Virus record (IMG/VR): IMGVR_UViG_3300042446_000294
Span: 1-43,112 of that record
DNA: 43,112 nucleotides
Source of the DNA: a virus
Reading direction: 5' to 3' (one strand)
In this document: positions 22,488 to 29,848 of the stretch, piece by piece
Numbering within the stretch: position 1 is the stretch's first letter
How the letters are laid out: every line of letters begins with the position of its first letter
Position numbers and translations under genes: made by a program
The notes under the pieces: model-generated
What the model was told of the DNA's origin: nothing
What the model saw: the letters and a program-made list of their open reading frames with translations, nothing else
Database searches by the model: none

Positions 22488-22862
22488 ATGGCATATTCAG
22501 AAAAGGTTATAGATCATTATGAGAATCCCAGGAACGTCGGCTCTTTTGATAAGAGTGATACTGATATTGGTACTGGTATGGTTGGCGCACCCGCATGCGG
22601 TGACGTAATGAAACTTCAAATAAAGGTAGAAAATGGCATCATCAAAGACGCAAGATTTAAAACATACGGCTGTGGATCTGCGATTGCAAGTTCCTCTCTC
22701 ATTACCGAGTGGGTTAAAGGCAAGACGCTGGACGAGGCCGCAACTATTAAAAATTCAGAAATTGCTGAAGAACTCATGTTGCCGCCAGTCAAAATCCATT
22801 GTTCAATCCTTGCTGAAGATGCAATCAAAGCCGCAGTAGCTGATTATAAAAGTAAACATTAA
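22488..22862 (+). CDS. iscU: Fe-S cluster scaffold IscU
   Basis: A 124-residue IscU, the scaffold that builds [2Fe-2S] clusters with the desulfurase IscS. The ligands C37 (GAPACGDVMKLQIKV), C62 (YGCGSAIASSS) and C105 (KIHCSILAEDAI), D39 and H104 are all present, as is LPPVK (99-103), the HscA/HscB recognition motif. Long stretches are the same as E. coli and other proteobacterial IscU as I know them, far more alike than typical phage-host homologues. It is probably a recent host acquisition, kept functional. No iscS or hscA is in the window. Confidence 0.96.
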   Translation: MAYSEKVIDHYENPRNVGSFDKSDTDIGTGMVGAPACGDVMKLQIKVENGIIKDARFKTYGCGSAIASSSLITEWVKGKTLDEAATIKNSEIAEELMLPPVKIHCSILAEDAIKAAVADYKSKH

Positions 22863-22870
22863 CCAAATAC

Positions 22871-22900
22871 ATTGTACTACAGAGTAATTTGTAGTACAAT
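22871..22900 (+). promoter_or_regulatory. Palindromic promoter/operator, predicted leaderless
   Basis: ATTGTACTACA (22871-22881) and TGTAGTACAAT (22890-22900) form an 11-bp perfect inverted repeat. It contains TTGTAC (22872-22877), 17 bp and TACAAT (22895-22900); six bases later is the ATG at 22907, the same geometry as the other leaderless promoters here. By symmetry the minus strand reads the same elements. No T-run follows, so it is probably not a terminator; a repressor could also bind it. Confidence 0.6.
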
Positions 22901-22906
22901 TGCCAT

Positions 22907-23593
22907 ATGTATAATCCCAATAAATTTAACTATCAACCTATACCGCGTACTGAGATTGATGGCAAACGTAGATACGCTACACCTGATGGTGAAAAACTTC
23001 CGTCAGTTACAACAATACTAGATGCTACTAAATCAGAAGAATCTAAGCAAGCACTACAAAATTGGCGCAAACGTGTTGGCGTAGTTAAAGCACAAGAAAT
23101 TACGACCGAAGCCGCAGGTCGTGGTACACGAATGCACAAGTGGCTTGAGAACTATATCAAAACTGGAGAAACAGGAGATCCTGGTTCAAACCCCTATAGT
23201 ATCCAAAGTCATACTATGGCTCATAGTATTATTAGGCAAGGCCTTAGCAAATGTAATGAATATTGGGGAACTGAGGTCCCCTTATATTTCCCTAAAGTAT
23301 ATGCCGGTACTACTGACTTGTGTGGGGTACATGATGGTAGTGAAGCTATCATGGATCATAAGCAGACAAACAAACCCAAGAAGCGTGAATGGATTGATGA
23401 CTACTTTGTTCAGTTAGCAGCCTACGCTAACGCACACAATGAATTATACGATACAAATATACGTAAGGGCGTTATTTTTATGTGTGATCCTAACGCTATG
23501 TATCAGGAATTCATCATTGAGGGCAGTGAATTTGACAAATACACTGATATGTGGTTTAAACGAGTAGAACAATACTATATGCGGTTCCTTTAA
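22907..23593 (+). CDS. RecB/Cas4-like PD-(D/E)XK nuclease
   Basis: A 228-residue nuclease. GRGTRMHKWLENY supplies H77, WGTEVPLYFP supplies E123, YAGTTDLCG supplies D137 and AIMDHKQT supplies D150 and K152, the arrangement of RecB-family exonucleases. The N-terminal LPSVTTILDAT is typical of the phage form. It could degrade host DNA or trim ends in recombination. The ATG lacks an SD and lies six bases after the TACAAT box. It ends five bases before the late promoter of the long fibre gene. Confidence 0.87.
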   Translation: MYNPNKFNYQPIPRTEIDGKRRYATPDGEKLPSVTTILDATKSEESKQALQNWRKRVGVVKAQEITTEAAGRGTRMHKWLENYIKTGETGDPGSNPYSIQSHTMAHSIIRQGLSKCNEYWGTEVPLYFPKVYAGTTDLCGVHDGSEAIMDHKQTNKPKKREWIDDYFVQLAAYANAHNELYDTNIRKGVIFMCDPNAMYQEFIIEGSEFDKYTDMWFKRVEQYYMRFL

Positions 23594-23598
23594 ATCGT

Positions 23599-23630
23599 GA
23601 TAAATAGTTTAATCAACTAAAGATTAAACT
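23599..23630 (+). promoter_or_regulatory. Late promoter with start-adjacent hairpin
   Basis: GATAAATA (23599-23606) overlaps by one base the left arm AGTTTAATC (23606-23614), which pairs with GATTAAACT (23622-23630); the right arm ends directly before the ATG at 23631. Late transcripts should start inside the left arm and so escape the stem, while read-through RNA would fold. Confidence 0.7.
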
Positions 23631-26600
23631 ATGGCCATCGTACAAATCTCCAAAATTATTCACAGAACAGGGGCAAATGACGACCTACCCCAACTTGACA
23701 TAGGGGAACTAGGTTTTGCAACTGACGAACAACGTCTATACATCGGTAATGATCCGGCAATTGTACCACCAATTGGGCCCGGAGAAACAACTCAAACTGA
23801 AATTCTAACTACTGCTAGTCCAATAGACTTTTCAACTATTACTGGTTCTAGTAACTCTACACTAGATTTAAATAGTCCCGAAAATGGACAACTATTGGGT
23901 ATAAATGTACAGAGCAGTATAACTACTATTGTTAATGTAGGTGGAAACGCCGGTGGCGAAATTACATTAGGCAATATAAGTAATGTAAAACTTAATGGTG
24001 GCGTTAACGGATACATCTTACAGACTGACGGTGCGGGTAATCTTAATTGGACTACTAATGGTGTATTAACTGTTCAAATTGCTAATGTAAGTCAAGCTAA
24101 CCCGGGAATTGTTACCACTCAAACTGATCATTTATTTGGCTCTACCGCAGAAGTAACTATCGGCAATGTAGCCGGTATGACACAATTGAGTACAGGTGGT
24201 GTAGGTAGCACTAATTTATATTTTATTAAAAGACTTTCAAATACTACCTTTAGTCTTTATACCGATTCAACCTTAACCACTACTGTAAACACAGGTACAT
24301 TTTTCCCAGCTACTGCTAACACCGGATATGCATTAGCTACTATTAGTCCTACAGGTAATGCAGTGCCCGGTGGTAGTAATACTCAAGTTCAATACAATGA
24401 TACGTCCGGTGTATTTGGTGGAAGTAGCACATTTACATTTAACAAAGCAACCAATCTATTAAATGTAGGCGGCAATATTAATGCTAGTAATGTTAATGCT
24501 AATATATACGGAAAAGTTAATGGGTCCATAGGTAATGACACACCCAATTTGGGAACTTTTACTAGTATTGTTGTCCTTAATAATGCTAACGTAACCGCAA
24601 ATGTAAACTCTGGTAATATAAATGTTTCTGGTACAGTGCAAGTAGTGGGTAACGTGGATGCAGGTAACATCAATGCTACTACGTTGGCTGGCGATGAAGT
24701 TACTGCAACCGGTAACATGACCGCAGATTATTTTATTGGTAACTTCATTGTAGGTAATATTATAGGTAACATTTCTGCTCCCGGCAGCAATACACAGGTC
24801 ATATTCAATGATCAAGGTAATGCTGGGGCCAGTGCTAATTTTACGTTTAACACATCAACAAATATATTAACAGTTACTGGAAATATTACTTCAACATATT
24901 ATACCGGTACATTGGCAACTGCGGCACAACCAAATATCACATCTGTAGGTACATTAGCAAGTGTAACAGTAACCGGCAATGTATCTAGTGGTAATGCTAA
25001 CTTAGGTAACTTAGCAACAAGTAATTATTTTACTGGTAATGGAATATTCATCTCTAATATAGCAGGTGCTAATGTCTCAGGTACAGTAGCAAATGCAACA
25101 TATGCAACAAGTGCCGGATCTACTACAAATGCAGGAACAGTAACAACTAATGCACAACCAAATATCACATCCGTCGGAACATTGAGTAGTCTAACAGTTA
25201 CTGCTAATATCTCAAGTGGTAATGCTAATTTAGGTAACTTAGCAACAAGTAATTATTTTACTGGTAATGGTATATTCATCTCTAATATTGCCGGAGCAAA
25301 TGTTTCAGGTAATGTTACAAGTGCCGTACAATCGCATTATGCAAATATTGCTAACTCAGTAGCAGGTGCCAATGTAAGTGGACAAGTTGGGAATGCATTA
25401 GTAGCAGGTACAATATACACTAATGCACAGCCAAATATTACGAGTGTTGGTACATTAACAGGCTTAACTTCTAACGGTACATTGACATTAAACGCTGACG
25501 CACAAATAACCGTTGCTAATACTGTACAAAGTACAAATATGACTTCAGGTGCAGTAAGAGTAGTAGGTGGTATAGCAAGTCAAGGTAATATTCACGGTAA
25601 TCACATACATGCATTTTCTACAATGAATGCTGGCCTGCATTTGTTTGCCGGTAATAATGCACAGGGATCAAGTTTTCAAAATCAAATTTTCATTGGAAAA
25701 GACACAGGTGTACAATATGTTCAATCAGCAATGGTCAATGCATCAGATTCAGGAAGTGCTGATTGGGTAGCATACGGTGACAGCGGCAGCGATATTGAAG
25801 GCTGGATTGACATGGGTTTCACTGGATCTAACTTTAGTGATGCTAACTATACTATTACCAAATCAAGTGATGGTTATATATTTGTTCATGGTATGGAAAA
25901 TGGTAATGGTGGCAATCTAATAATTGCTACTGCTGATGTTGCTCACGGTGATATAATTTTTGCTACTGGTGGATTCATGGAATCAAATGAAAAATTCCGC
26001 TTCCATCGGGACTCAAACACCTTAATGCCTTATGCTAATTTATCTATTAATTTAGGTAATAGTTCACGATATTATAATAATGTGTTTGCTAATTATGTTA
26101 CTACTGCCGGCGATATGAGTGTTGGCGGTAATGTTATTCCTAACGCTAATGTTACATATGACTTGGGTAATGCAACAAACAGATTTAAAGATTTATGGTT
26201 AAGTGGCACAACTATTCATTTAGGTGGTATTTCAATTACTACTGATAGTGGTGGTAATGTAAGTTTAGGTAATATCACATTTAGTAGTGAAGGTACTATT
26301 AGTTCATCAGACATTGTAACTACTGTAAATGAGTTTATTAACCCGTCTGAAAGAAAATTAGCATTAACAGACAATAATGCTGTGATACTAGATCGTGCGG
26401 CCTCATCAAGAACATTGGTTATCCCTGATGAAGCAAATATTAATTTCCCAATTGGATCCAAAGTTGAAATCATTAATGATTCACTTTATGGTAATACTTT
26501 ATTAGTTGAATGTGAATCTAATGTTGTTGTAAAATTATCAGTAATAGACAATACAGGGGCACTGATAAACTATACAGCATTACCTGCACCAGATCCACAA

Positions 26601-26723
26601 GAATGGGTTAGAGCAGAAATTTACCCAGCCGGTACAATAACTTTACAAAAAATATATAGTGATACTTGGTATATGACTGGAACGAATGCTAATATCACAT
26701 ATCCATTGTCACCAAACACCTGA
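23631..26723 (+). CDS. Long repetitive tail fibre-like structural protein
   Basis: A 1030-residue, Asn/Thr/Gly-rich protein with a conserved-looking N-terminus (MAIVQISKIIHRTGANDDLP) that probably anchors it to the virion. The middle is built of repeated G-N-x-x-x-[AGS]-N strands and a two-fold 158-bp DNA repeat. A more globular domain (about 660-790; SADWVAYGDSGSDIEGW and DGYIFVHGMENG) lies before a C-terminal region with DLGNATNRFKDLWLSG, a motif common in phage fibres. The protein is likely a trimeric fibre. Low charge and missing Cys clusters fit this. Receptor unknown. Confidence 0.85.
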   Translation: MAIVQISKIIHRTGANDDLPQLDIGELGFATDEQRLYIGNDPAIVPPIGPGETTQTEILTTASPIDFSTITGSSNSTLDLNSPENGQLLGINVQSSITTIVNVGGNAGGEITLGNISNVKLNGGVNGYILQTDGAGNLNWTTNGVLTVQIANVSQANPGIVTTQTDHLFGSTAEVTIGNVAGMTQLSTGGVGSTNLYFIKRLSNTTFSLYTDSTLTTTVNTGTFFPATANTGYALATISPTGNAVPGGSNTQVQYNDTSGVFGGSSTFTFNKATNLLNVGGNINASNVNANIYGKVNGSIGNDTPNLGTFTSIVVLNNANVTANVNSGNINVSGTVQVVGNVDAGNINATTLAGDEVTATGNMTADYFIGNFIVGNIIGNISAPGSNTQVIFNDQGNAGASANFTFNTSTNILTVTGNITSTYYTGTLATAAQPNITSVGTLASVTVTGNVSSGNANLGNLATSNYFTGNGIFISNIAGANVSGTVANATYATSAGSTTNAGTVTTNAQPNITSVGTLSSLTVTANISSGNANLGNLATSNYFTGNGIFISNIAGANVSGNVTSAVQSHYANIANSVAGANVSGQVGNALVAGTIYTNAQPNITSVGTLTGLTSNGTLTLNADAQITVANTVQSTNMTSGAVRVVGGIASQGNIHGNHIHAFSTMNAGLHLFAGNNAQGSSFQNQIFIGKDTGVQYVQSAMVNASDSGSADWVAYGDSGSDIEGWIDMGFTGSNFSDANYTITKSSDGYIFVHGMENGNGGNLIIATADVAHGDIIFATGGFMESNEKFRFHRDSNTLMPYANLSINLGNSSRYYNNVFANYVTTAGDMSVGGNVIPNANVTYDLGNATNRFKDLWLSGTTIHLGGISITTDSGGNVSLGNITFSSEGTISSSDIVTTVNEFINPSERKLALTDNNAVILDRAASSRTLVIPDEANINFPIGSKVEIINDSLYGNTLLVECESNVVVKLSVIDNTGALINYTALPAPDPQEWVRAEIYPAGTITLQKIYSDTWYMTGTNANITYPLSPNT
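24924..25081 (+). repeat. Fibre-gene internal repeat, copy 1
   Basis: A 158-bp unit encoding QPNITSVGTL, then GNANLGNLATSNYFTGNG and IFISNIAGANVSG. It is near-identical to 25152-25309, differing mainly at third codon positions. Partial related units (QPNITSVGTL) recur near 25425. Confidence 0.88.
25152..25309 (+). repeat. Fibre-gene internal repeat, copy 2
   Basis: Second copy of the 158-bp unit at 24924-25081, in the same frame and of the same length. Such in-frame duplications let fibre shafts change length by recombination. Confidence 0.88.
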
Positions 26724-26737
26724 TCTTACTAATTTTT

Positions 26738-26745
26738 GATAAATA
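26738..26745 (+). promoter_or_regulatory. T4-type late promoter
   Basis: GATAAATA about 84 bases before the ATG at 26829, an unusually long leader for this window. Confidence 0.68.
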
Positions 26746-26828
26746 CTTAATACATTCTTAATTCTGAGAATTTATGCGGTCCCCACCGCGTAGTGGCTAG
26801 AACCCACACATATATAAGGAGAAAACAA
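26746..26828 (+). other. Structured leader of the 26829 gene
   Basis: The leader contains the near-palindrome AATTCTGAGAATT (about 26760-26772) and a GCGGT-CCCC-ACCGC hairpin (26776-26789), then AAGGAG as SD. The GC-rich stem stands out from the AT-rich surroundings. It could stabilise the mRNA or regulate translation; no known riboswitch is recognised. Confidence 0.5.
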
Positions 26829-27992
26829 ATGGGACGCCCGTTAAAAATAATTAAAGTACAATCAGCAGCCGATCCAGATGGAGAAGTAGATAATGGCTAT
26901 CCAAATGATGGCACAACTGATAATGGATTTAGTAGAAGCTATCCAGGTATTCTTGGTGGAAGAATTCCAAGTTTCAGTGCTGACAATATGATTGAATGTT
27001 CAGTAGCTATTGAGAAAAAGCAATATGGTGTAGTTAACAGTACATCAGGTATTACAGTAATCTGGGGTGATGGTATCACTGATTATGCTAATACAGTTAG
27101 TGTTGGTGATTCAATTTACTCAGGTGATGCATTAACAGATCCTACAGTGGCAGCACTAGGCACAGTCAATACAATCAATACACCAGTCCCAACCATCACT
27201 ATTGATGCGGCAACAGCAGGAACCACTGATAGTTTCACGACTAAAGGTGCGGTAGCGGCAACAGCATTAGTTGCTGATGGTCCAGTAGTATTATCTACAG
27301 ATTACGCAGGTTTAACCGGTGGTGTAGTTTATTATGTAAAAACAGTTGTTGATAGTACACACTTTACAGTCAGTGCTACTCCAGGTGGTGCAAAACTTGA
27401 CTTAACTGTTGAGACTGCTGATATTACAGCAGAACAATATCCATCAATCACTTTAGATGCAGCCGCAACAGCTACAGTAACTAATAGTGCATTTACTAAC
27501 TCTACTCCAGCATCTAATGACGGATATGTTGTTCGTCAAAAAGGTAAAAGAAAATTCTTAGTAGTAGAAAAAGATAGTATACAAGATGAATTTATTTGTG
27601 CAGGTGGAAGTTACATGATTATTTCAGTAAGTGATACCGATTGGGAAGCATTGGGCGCGGGCCCTGATGCAGCCGCTGGCAAAGTATTTACAGCAACAAT
27701 AAATGGTGTTGGCTTAACTACTGGTGGTACTGTATACGCTATTGGTGTTTGCACATTGGTAAACGTAGCAGATGCAAGTTTAACTAGAAATCAAATGAAT
27801 TTGAATCTTAACTTTGCTACTGGATCAGATGTATTTGCAGCCTCTGTTACTAACCACTTTGCTTTTGACTTTACTGACAACGGTACTGATGAAAATCCAG
27901 GTACTAAGTATATTGCAACATTGGATGGTGCTAGTGATACACCTGATGATGCAACAGGTTTAATCTATACAGCAGTAGACAACTATTGCTAA
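26829..27992 (+). CDS. Probable virion structural protein
   Basis: A 387-residue acidic, Thr/Ala-rich protein with a good SD (AAGGAG); the ATG at 26829 is preferred over an upstream GTG that precedes the SD. It starts MGRPLKIIKVQSAADPDG. The body has several repeats of short beta-strand motifs (VSVGDSIYSGD, TISLDAA-like) and no catalytic motif. The late promoter, structured leader and bidirectional terminator make it a separate highly expressed unit. A head or tail surface protein is likely; no T4 counterpart recognised. Confidence 0.72.
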   Translation: MGRPLKIIKVQSAADPDGEVDNGYPNDGTTDNGFSRSYPGILGGRIPSFSADNMIECSVAIEKKQYGVVNSTSGITVIWGDGITDYANTVSVGDSIYSGDALTDPTVAALGTVNTINTPVPTITIDAATAGTTDSFTTKGAVAATALVADGPVVLSTDYAGLTGGVVYYVKTVVDSTHFTVSATPGGAKLDLTVETADITAEQYPSITLDAAATATVTNSAFTNSTPASNDGYVVRQKGKRKFLVVEKDSIQDEFICAGGSYMIISVSDTDWEALGAGPDAAAGKVFTATINGVGLTTGGTVYAIGVCTLVNVADASLTRNQMNLNLNFATGSDVFAASVTNHFAFDFTDNGTDENPGTKYIATLDGASDTPDDATGLIYTAVDNYC

Positions 27993-28009
27993 TCAGTTTA
28001 TACTGAAAC

Positions 28010-28037
28010 AAAAAAGCCGCATTACGCGGCTTTTTTT
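28010..28037. terminator. Bidirectional intrinsic terminator
   Basis: GCCGC (28016-28020) and GCGGC (28026-28030) pair around ATTAC, flanked by A-run (28010-28015) and T-run (28031-28037), so it works both ways. It ends the 26829 gene (+) and the Nudix/gp15/gp14 operon (-). The Nudix stop codon lies in the loop. Confidence 0.93.
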
Positions 28038-28465
28038 ATGAGGTTCTGTAATTTAGTCTGTACTACATCAAAATTGATTGTGTTAAACAATCCGGGATGT
28101 AATGGTTTTGGGTAATGTAATTGATCCATCCATGCATAGCCACAATGTTCATCGTTCAATGTGGGTATGAATTCTTTATCTATCTTACAGAAAAATGTAT
28201 GATAAGTGAATGTGTTATTGACGAATTTTTGAATGGGTATTAATTTGGCATCATTGGGAAAATAACTTATTTCTTCCAAACATTCACGTTCAAGACCCTC
28301 AAATAGAGTTTCATTTTGTTCTATTTTACCACCGGGTATTCCCCAGTTTCCCGGATTCTTATCATCACTGCGTAATAGGTATAAGAATCGGTGAGTGTCT
28401 TGCGAATAAAAGAATACACCTGCGGAATTGTTATATATGATGCTGGTCATACTATGATTTATCAT
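28022..28465 (-). CDS. Nudix hydrolase
   Basis: A 147-residue Nudix enzyme. The Nudix box starts at G46 (GGKIEQNETLFEGLERECLEE), with E52, R60, E61, E64 and E65 in place (G-x5-E-x7-R-E-x2-E-E). Nudix enzymes split nucleoside diphosphate linkages: damaged dNTPs, dinucleoside polyphosphates, NAD-like compounds or RNA caps. The substrate is unknown. ATG at 28465 gives 147 residues; ATG at 28450 (MTSIIYNN) is also possible and would lie five bases after a GATAAATC motif. It is the last gene of the minus operon, and its stop is in the terminator loop. Confidence 0.88.
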   Translation of the reverse strand: MINHSMTSIIYNNSAGVFFYSQDTHRFLYLLRSDDKNPGNWGIPGGKIEQNETLFEGLERECLEEISYFPNDAKLIPIQKFVNNTFTYHTFFCKIDKEFIPTLNDEHCGYAWMDQLHYPKPLHPGLFNTINFDVVQTKLQNLIKKAA

Positions 28466-28468
28466 AGT
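28451..28468 (-). promoter_or_regulatory. Palindrome with late-promoter-like motif before Nudix
   Basis: ACTATGATTTATCATAGT is a perfect inverted repeat (7-bp arms, 4-base loop). On the minus strand it holds GATAAATC, one base off the late promoter pattern, five bases before the ATG at 28450. Read-through RNA from gp15 would form the hairpin. Confidence 0.5.
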
Positions 28469-28469
28469 A

Positions 28470-29840
28470 TCAGATTACGATAGAATAATCTCCTTGATCA
28501 TACCATCCTTCGTATGATTTCATCCACATACTTTCTGCCCAACGATATTGAACTTCAGTAGTTAAATTAGTAACATATTCAATGGTCAATGTATTAACAC
28601 TATCAAAACTTACTACCCAATCAAGGCCATCAAATTCAATAATGTCATTGGCATTGGCTACTACATTGCCCCATGCAATAGATGGGTCAGAATTCAATTC
28701 ATTACCTATAGCCTCTACAATAAGATAACGTTGGCCTGATTCAGCTACTGGCAATCCATGTCCTGGACCTTTTAATAATGGATTGACCACACTATCCACT
28801 GCTTGCAAAGTATTTTCTGGCAATGTGTCAATGTCAACATCATATATTAGTAATCTATCATCAGTTGGGTTAAACGCAAGTGTACCTACAATCTCAGTAT
28901 CCATATATGGATTCTGTAGCCAAATCTGACTGATGCCAGGACGCACTGTGCCATATACATTCAATACACTTTGCCAATACACTGTTGTATCAGGGTTGGT
29001 TGGTAACTCTAAGTCTGTGTTTCTTGGATAAAAAGCCTCGTTGCTAGGCAATATTTGTAATGTGTTACCGATAAACAGTATCTTATAACCATATGGGGTA
29101 ATCTTTTGTCTAGTTCCCAATAACATATCATCGTCTTGCATATCTGTAAGAGCATTGCCTTTAAATATACTAGCAATAATTTTATGTATAACACCGAGTT
29201 TCTTAATCTTAGCGGGACTGCTAATCCAAATTGGCATATGAAACTTCCAAGTCAACACATCTATGGGGTTGCCAGTACCTTGTGGTATTGTTCTACTGCT
29301 GAATGTCAATCCATCTTGATATACAACACTTAAACTGGTCCAATCAATAAAGTTATCTGTACTTTGTAATTCCATACTAGGATTGAATAACACACCTAAT
29401 TGCTCTACCAATTCTAATTTTTGCAAATAGTTAGTTGTCCAAAAATCTACTGTTATTCGTAATGTATAAGGTACTGGCATTACACGTTCTACCGTAAATG
29501 CTTGTCCCTGTGTTGTTTGATAACTTTGAGTCTCTGGATTATACTGCCGTTGACGAACACTTACCTTATCAATGAAATAAGGATCTTGTGTTCTTTTTTG
29601 ATCATACTCTAAGCCACTAATATAATACGTAATCAACGGGGCGCTAGGTAAACTACTAGGACTGTTCTGTGCAATTTGTGTGCTAGCCATACGACTTGAA
29701 TCCCCGTACTGAATAGGAACACGCACAAGTATTTCATTACCCGCAGGGTCTTTGCCTTTAGTTACTTGCCAATTGCTGAAAATTCTTGCAAACTGAATTA
29801 AGAATCTTCTTATTTGATTGTCGTAAAAAAACTGTGCCAT
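28470..29840 (-). CDS. gp15: Tail sheath stabilizer/completion protein, gp15-like
   Basis: A 456-residue protein whose first 240 residues fit T4 gp15, the hexamer that caps the tail and joins it to the neck: FFYDNQIRRFLIQFARIFSN near the start, VRVPIQYGD (39-47), an ISGLEYD strand, YNPETQSYQ, then VPYTLRITVDFWT and LTWKFHMPIWIS. T4 gp15 is 272 residues; the extra 200 C-terminal residues here (LQILPSNEAFYPRNTDL onward) look like an added beta-rich domain. It follows gp14 by eight bases in a minus operon. Confidence 0.82.
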   Translation of the reverse strand: MAQFFYDNQIRRFLIQFARIFSNWQVTKGKDPAGNEILVRVPIQYGDSSRMASTQIAQNSPSSLPSAPLITYYISGLEYDQKRTQDPYFIDKVSVRQRQYNPETQSYQTTQGQAFTVERVMPVPYTLRITVDFWTTNYLQKLELVEQLGVLFNPSMELQSTDNFIDWTSLSVVYQDGLTFSSRTIPQGTGNPIDVLTWKFHMPIWISSPAKIKKLGVIHKIIASIFKGNALTDMQDDDMLLGTRQKITPYGYKILFIGNTLQILPSNEAFYPRNTDLELPTNPDTTVYWQSVLNVYGTVRPGISQIWLQNPYMDTEIVGTLAFNPTDDRLLIYDVDIDTLPENTLQAVDSVVNPLLKGPGHGLPVAESGQRYLIVEAIGNELNSDPSIAWGNVVANANDIIEFDGLDWVVSFDSVNTLTIEYVTNLTTEVQYRWAESMWMKSYEGWYDQGDYSIVI

Positions 29841-29848
29841 TATAAACC

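Noticed and set aside
22910-22915. TATAAT as the -10 box of the nuclease gene
   Set aside because: It overlaps the start codon region and would have a 15-bp spacer; TACAAT at 22895-22900 gives 17 bp and six bases to the ATG.
24389-24815. Open frames antisense to the long fibre gene
   Set aside because: The Asn/Thr/Gly-rich repeats rarely make stop codons on the other strand; no start signals or family resemblance were found.
24924-25309. Paired 158-bp repeats as ends of a mobile element
   Set aside because: Both lie in frame inside one fibre gene, with no transposase or target duplication.
26793-26828. Upstream GTG start for the 26829 structural protein
   Set aside because: It lies before the AAGGAG SD, in the leader; the ATG at 26829 has ideal spacing.
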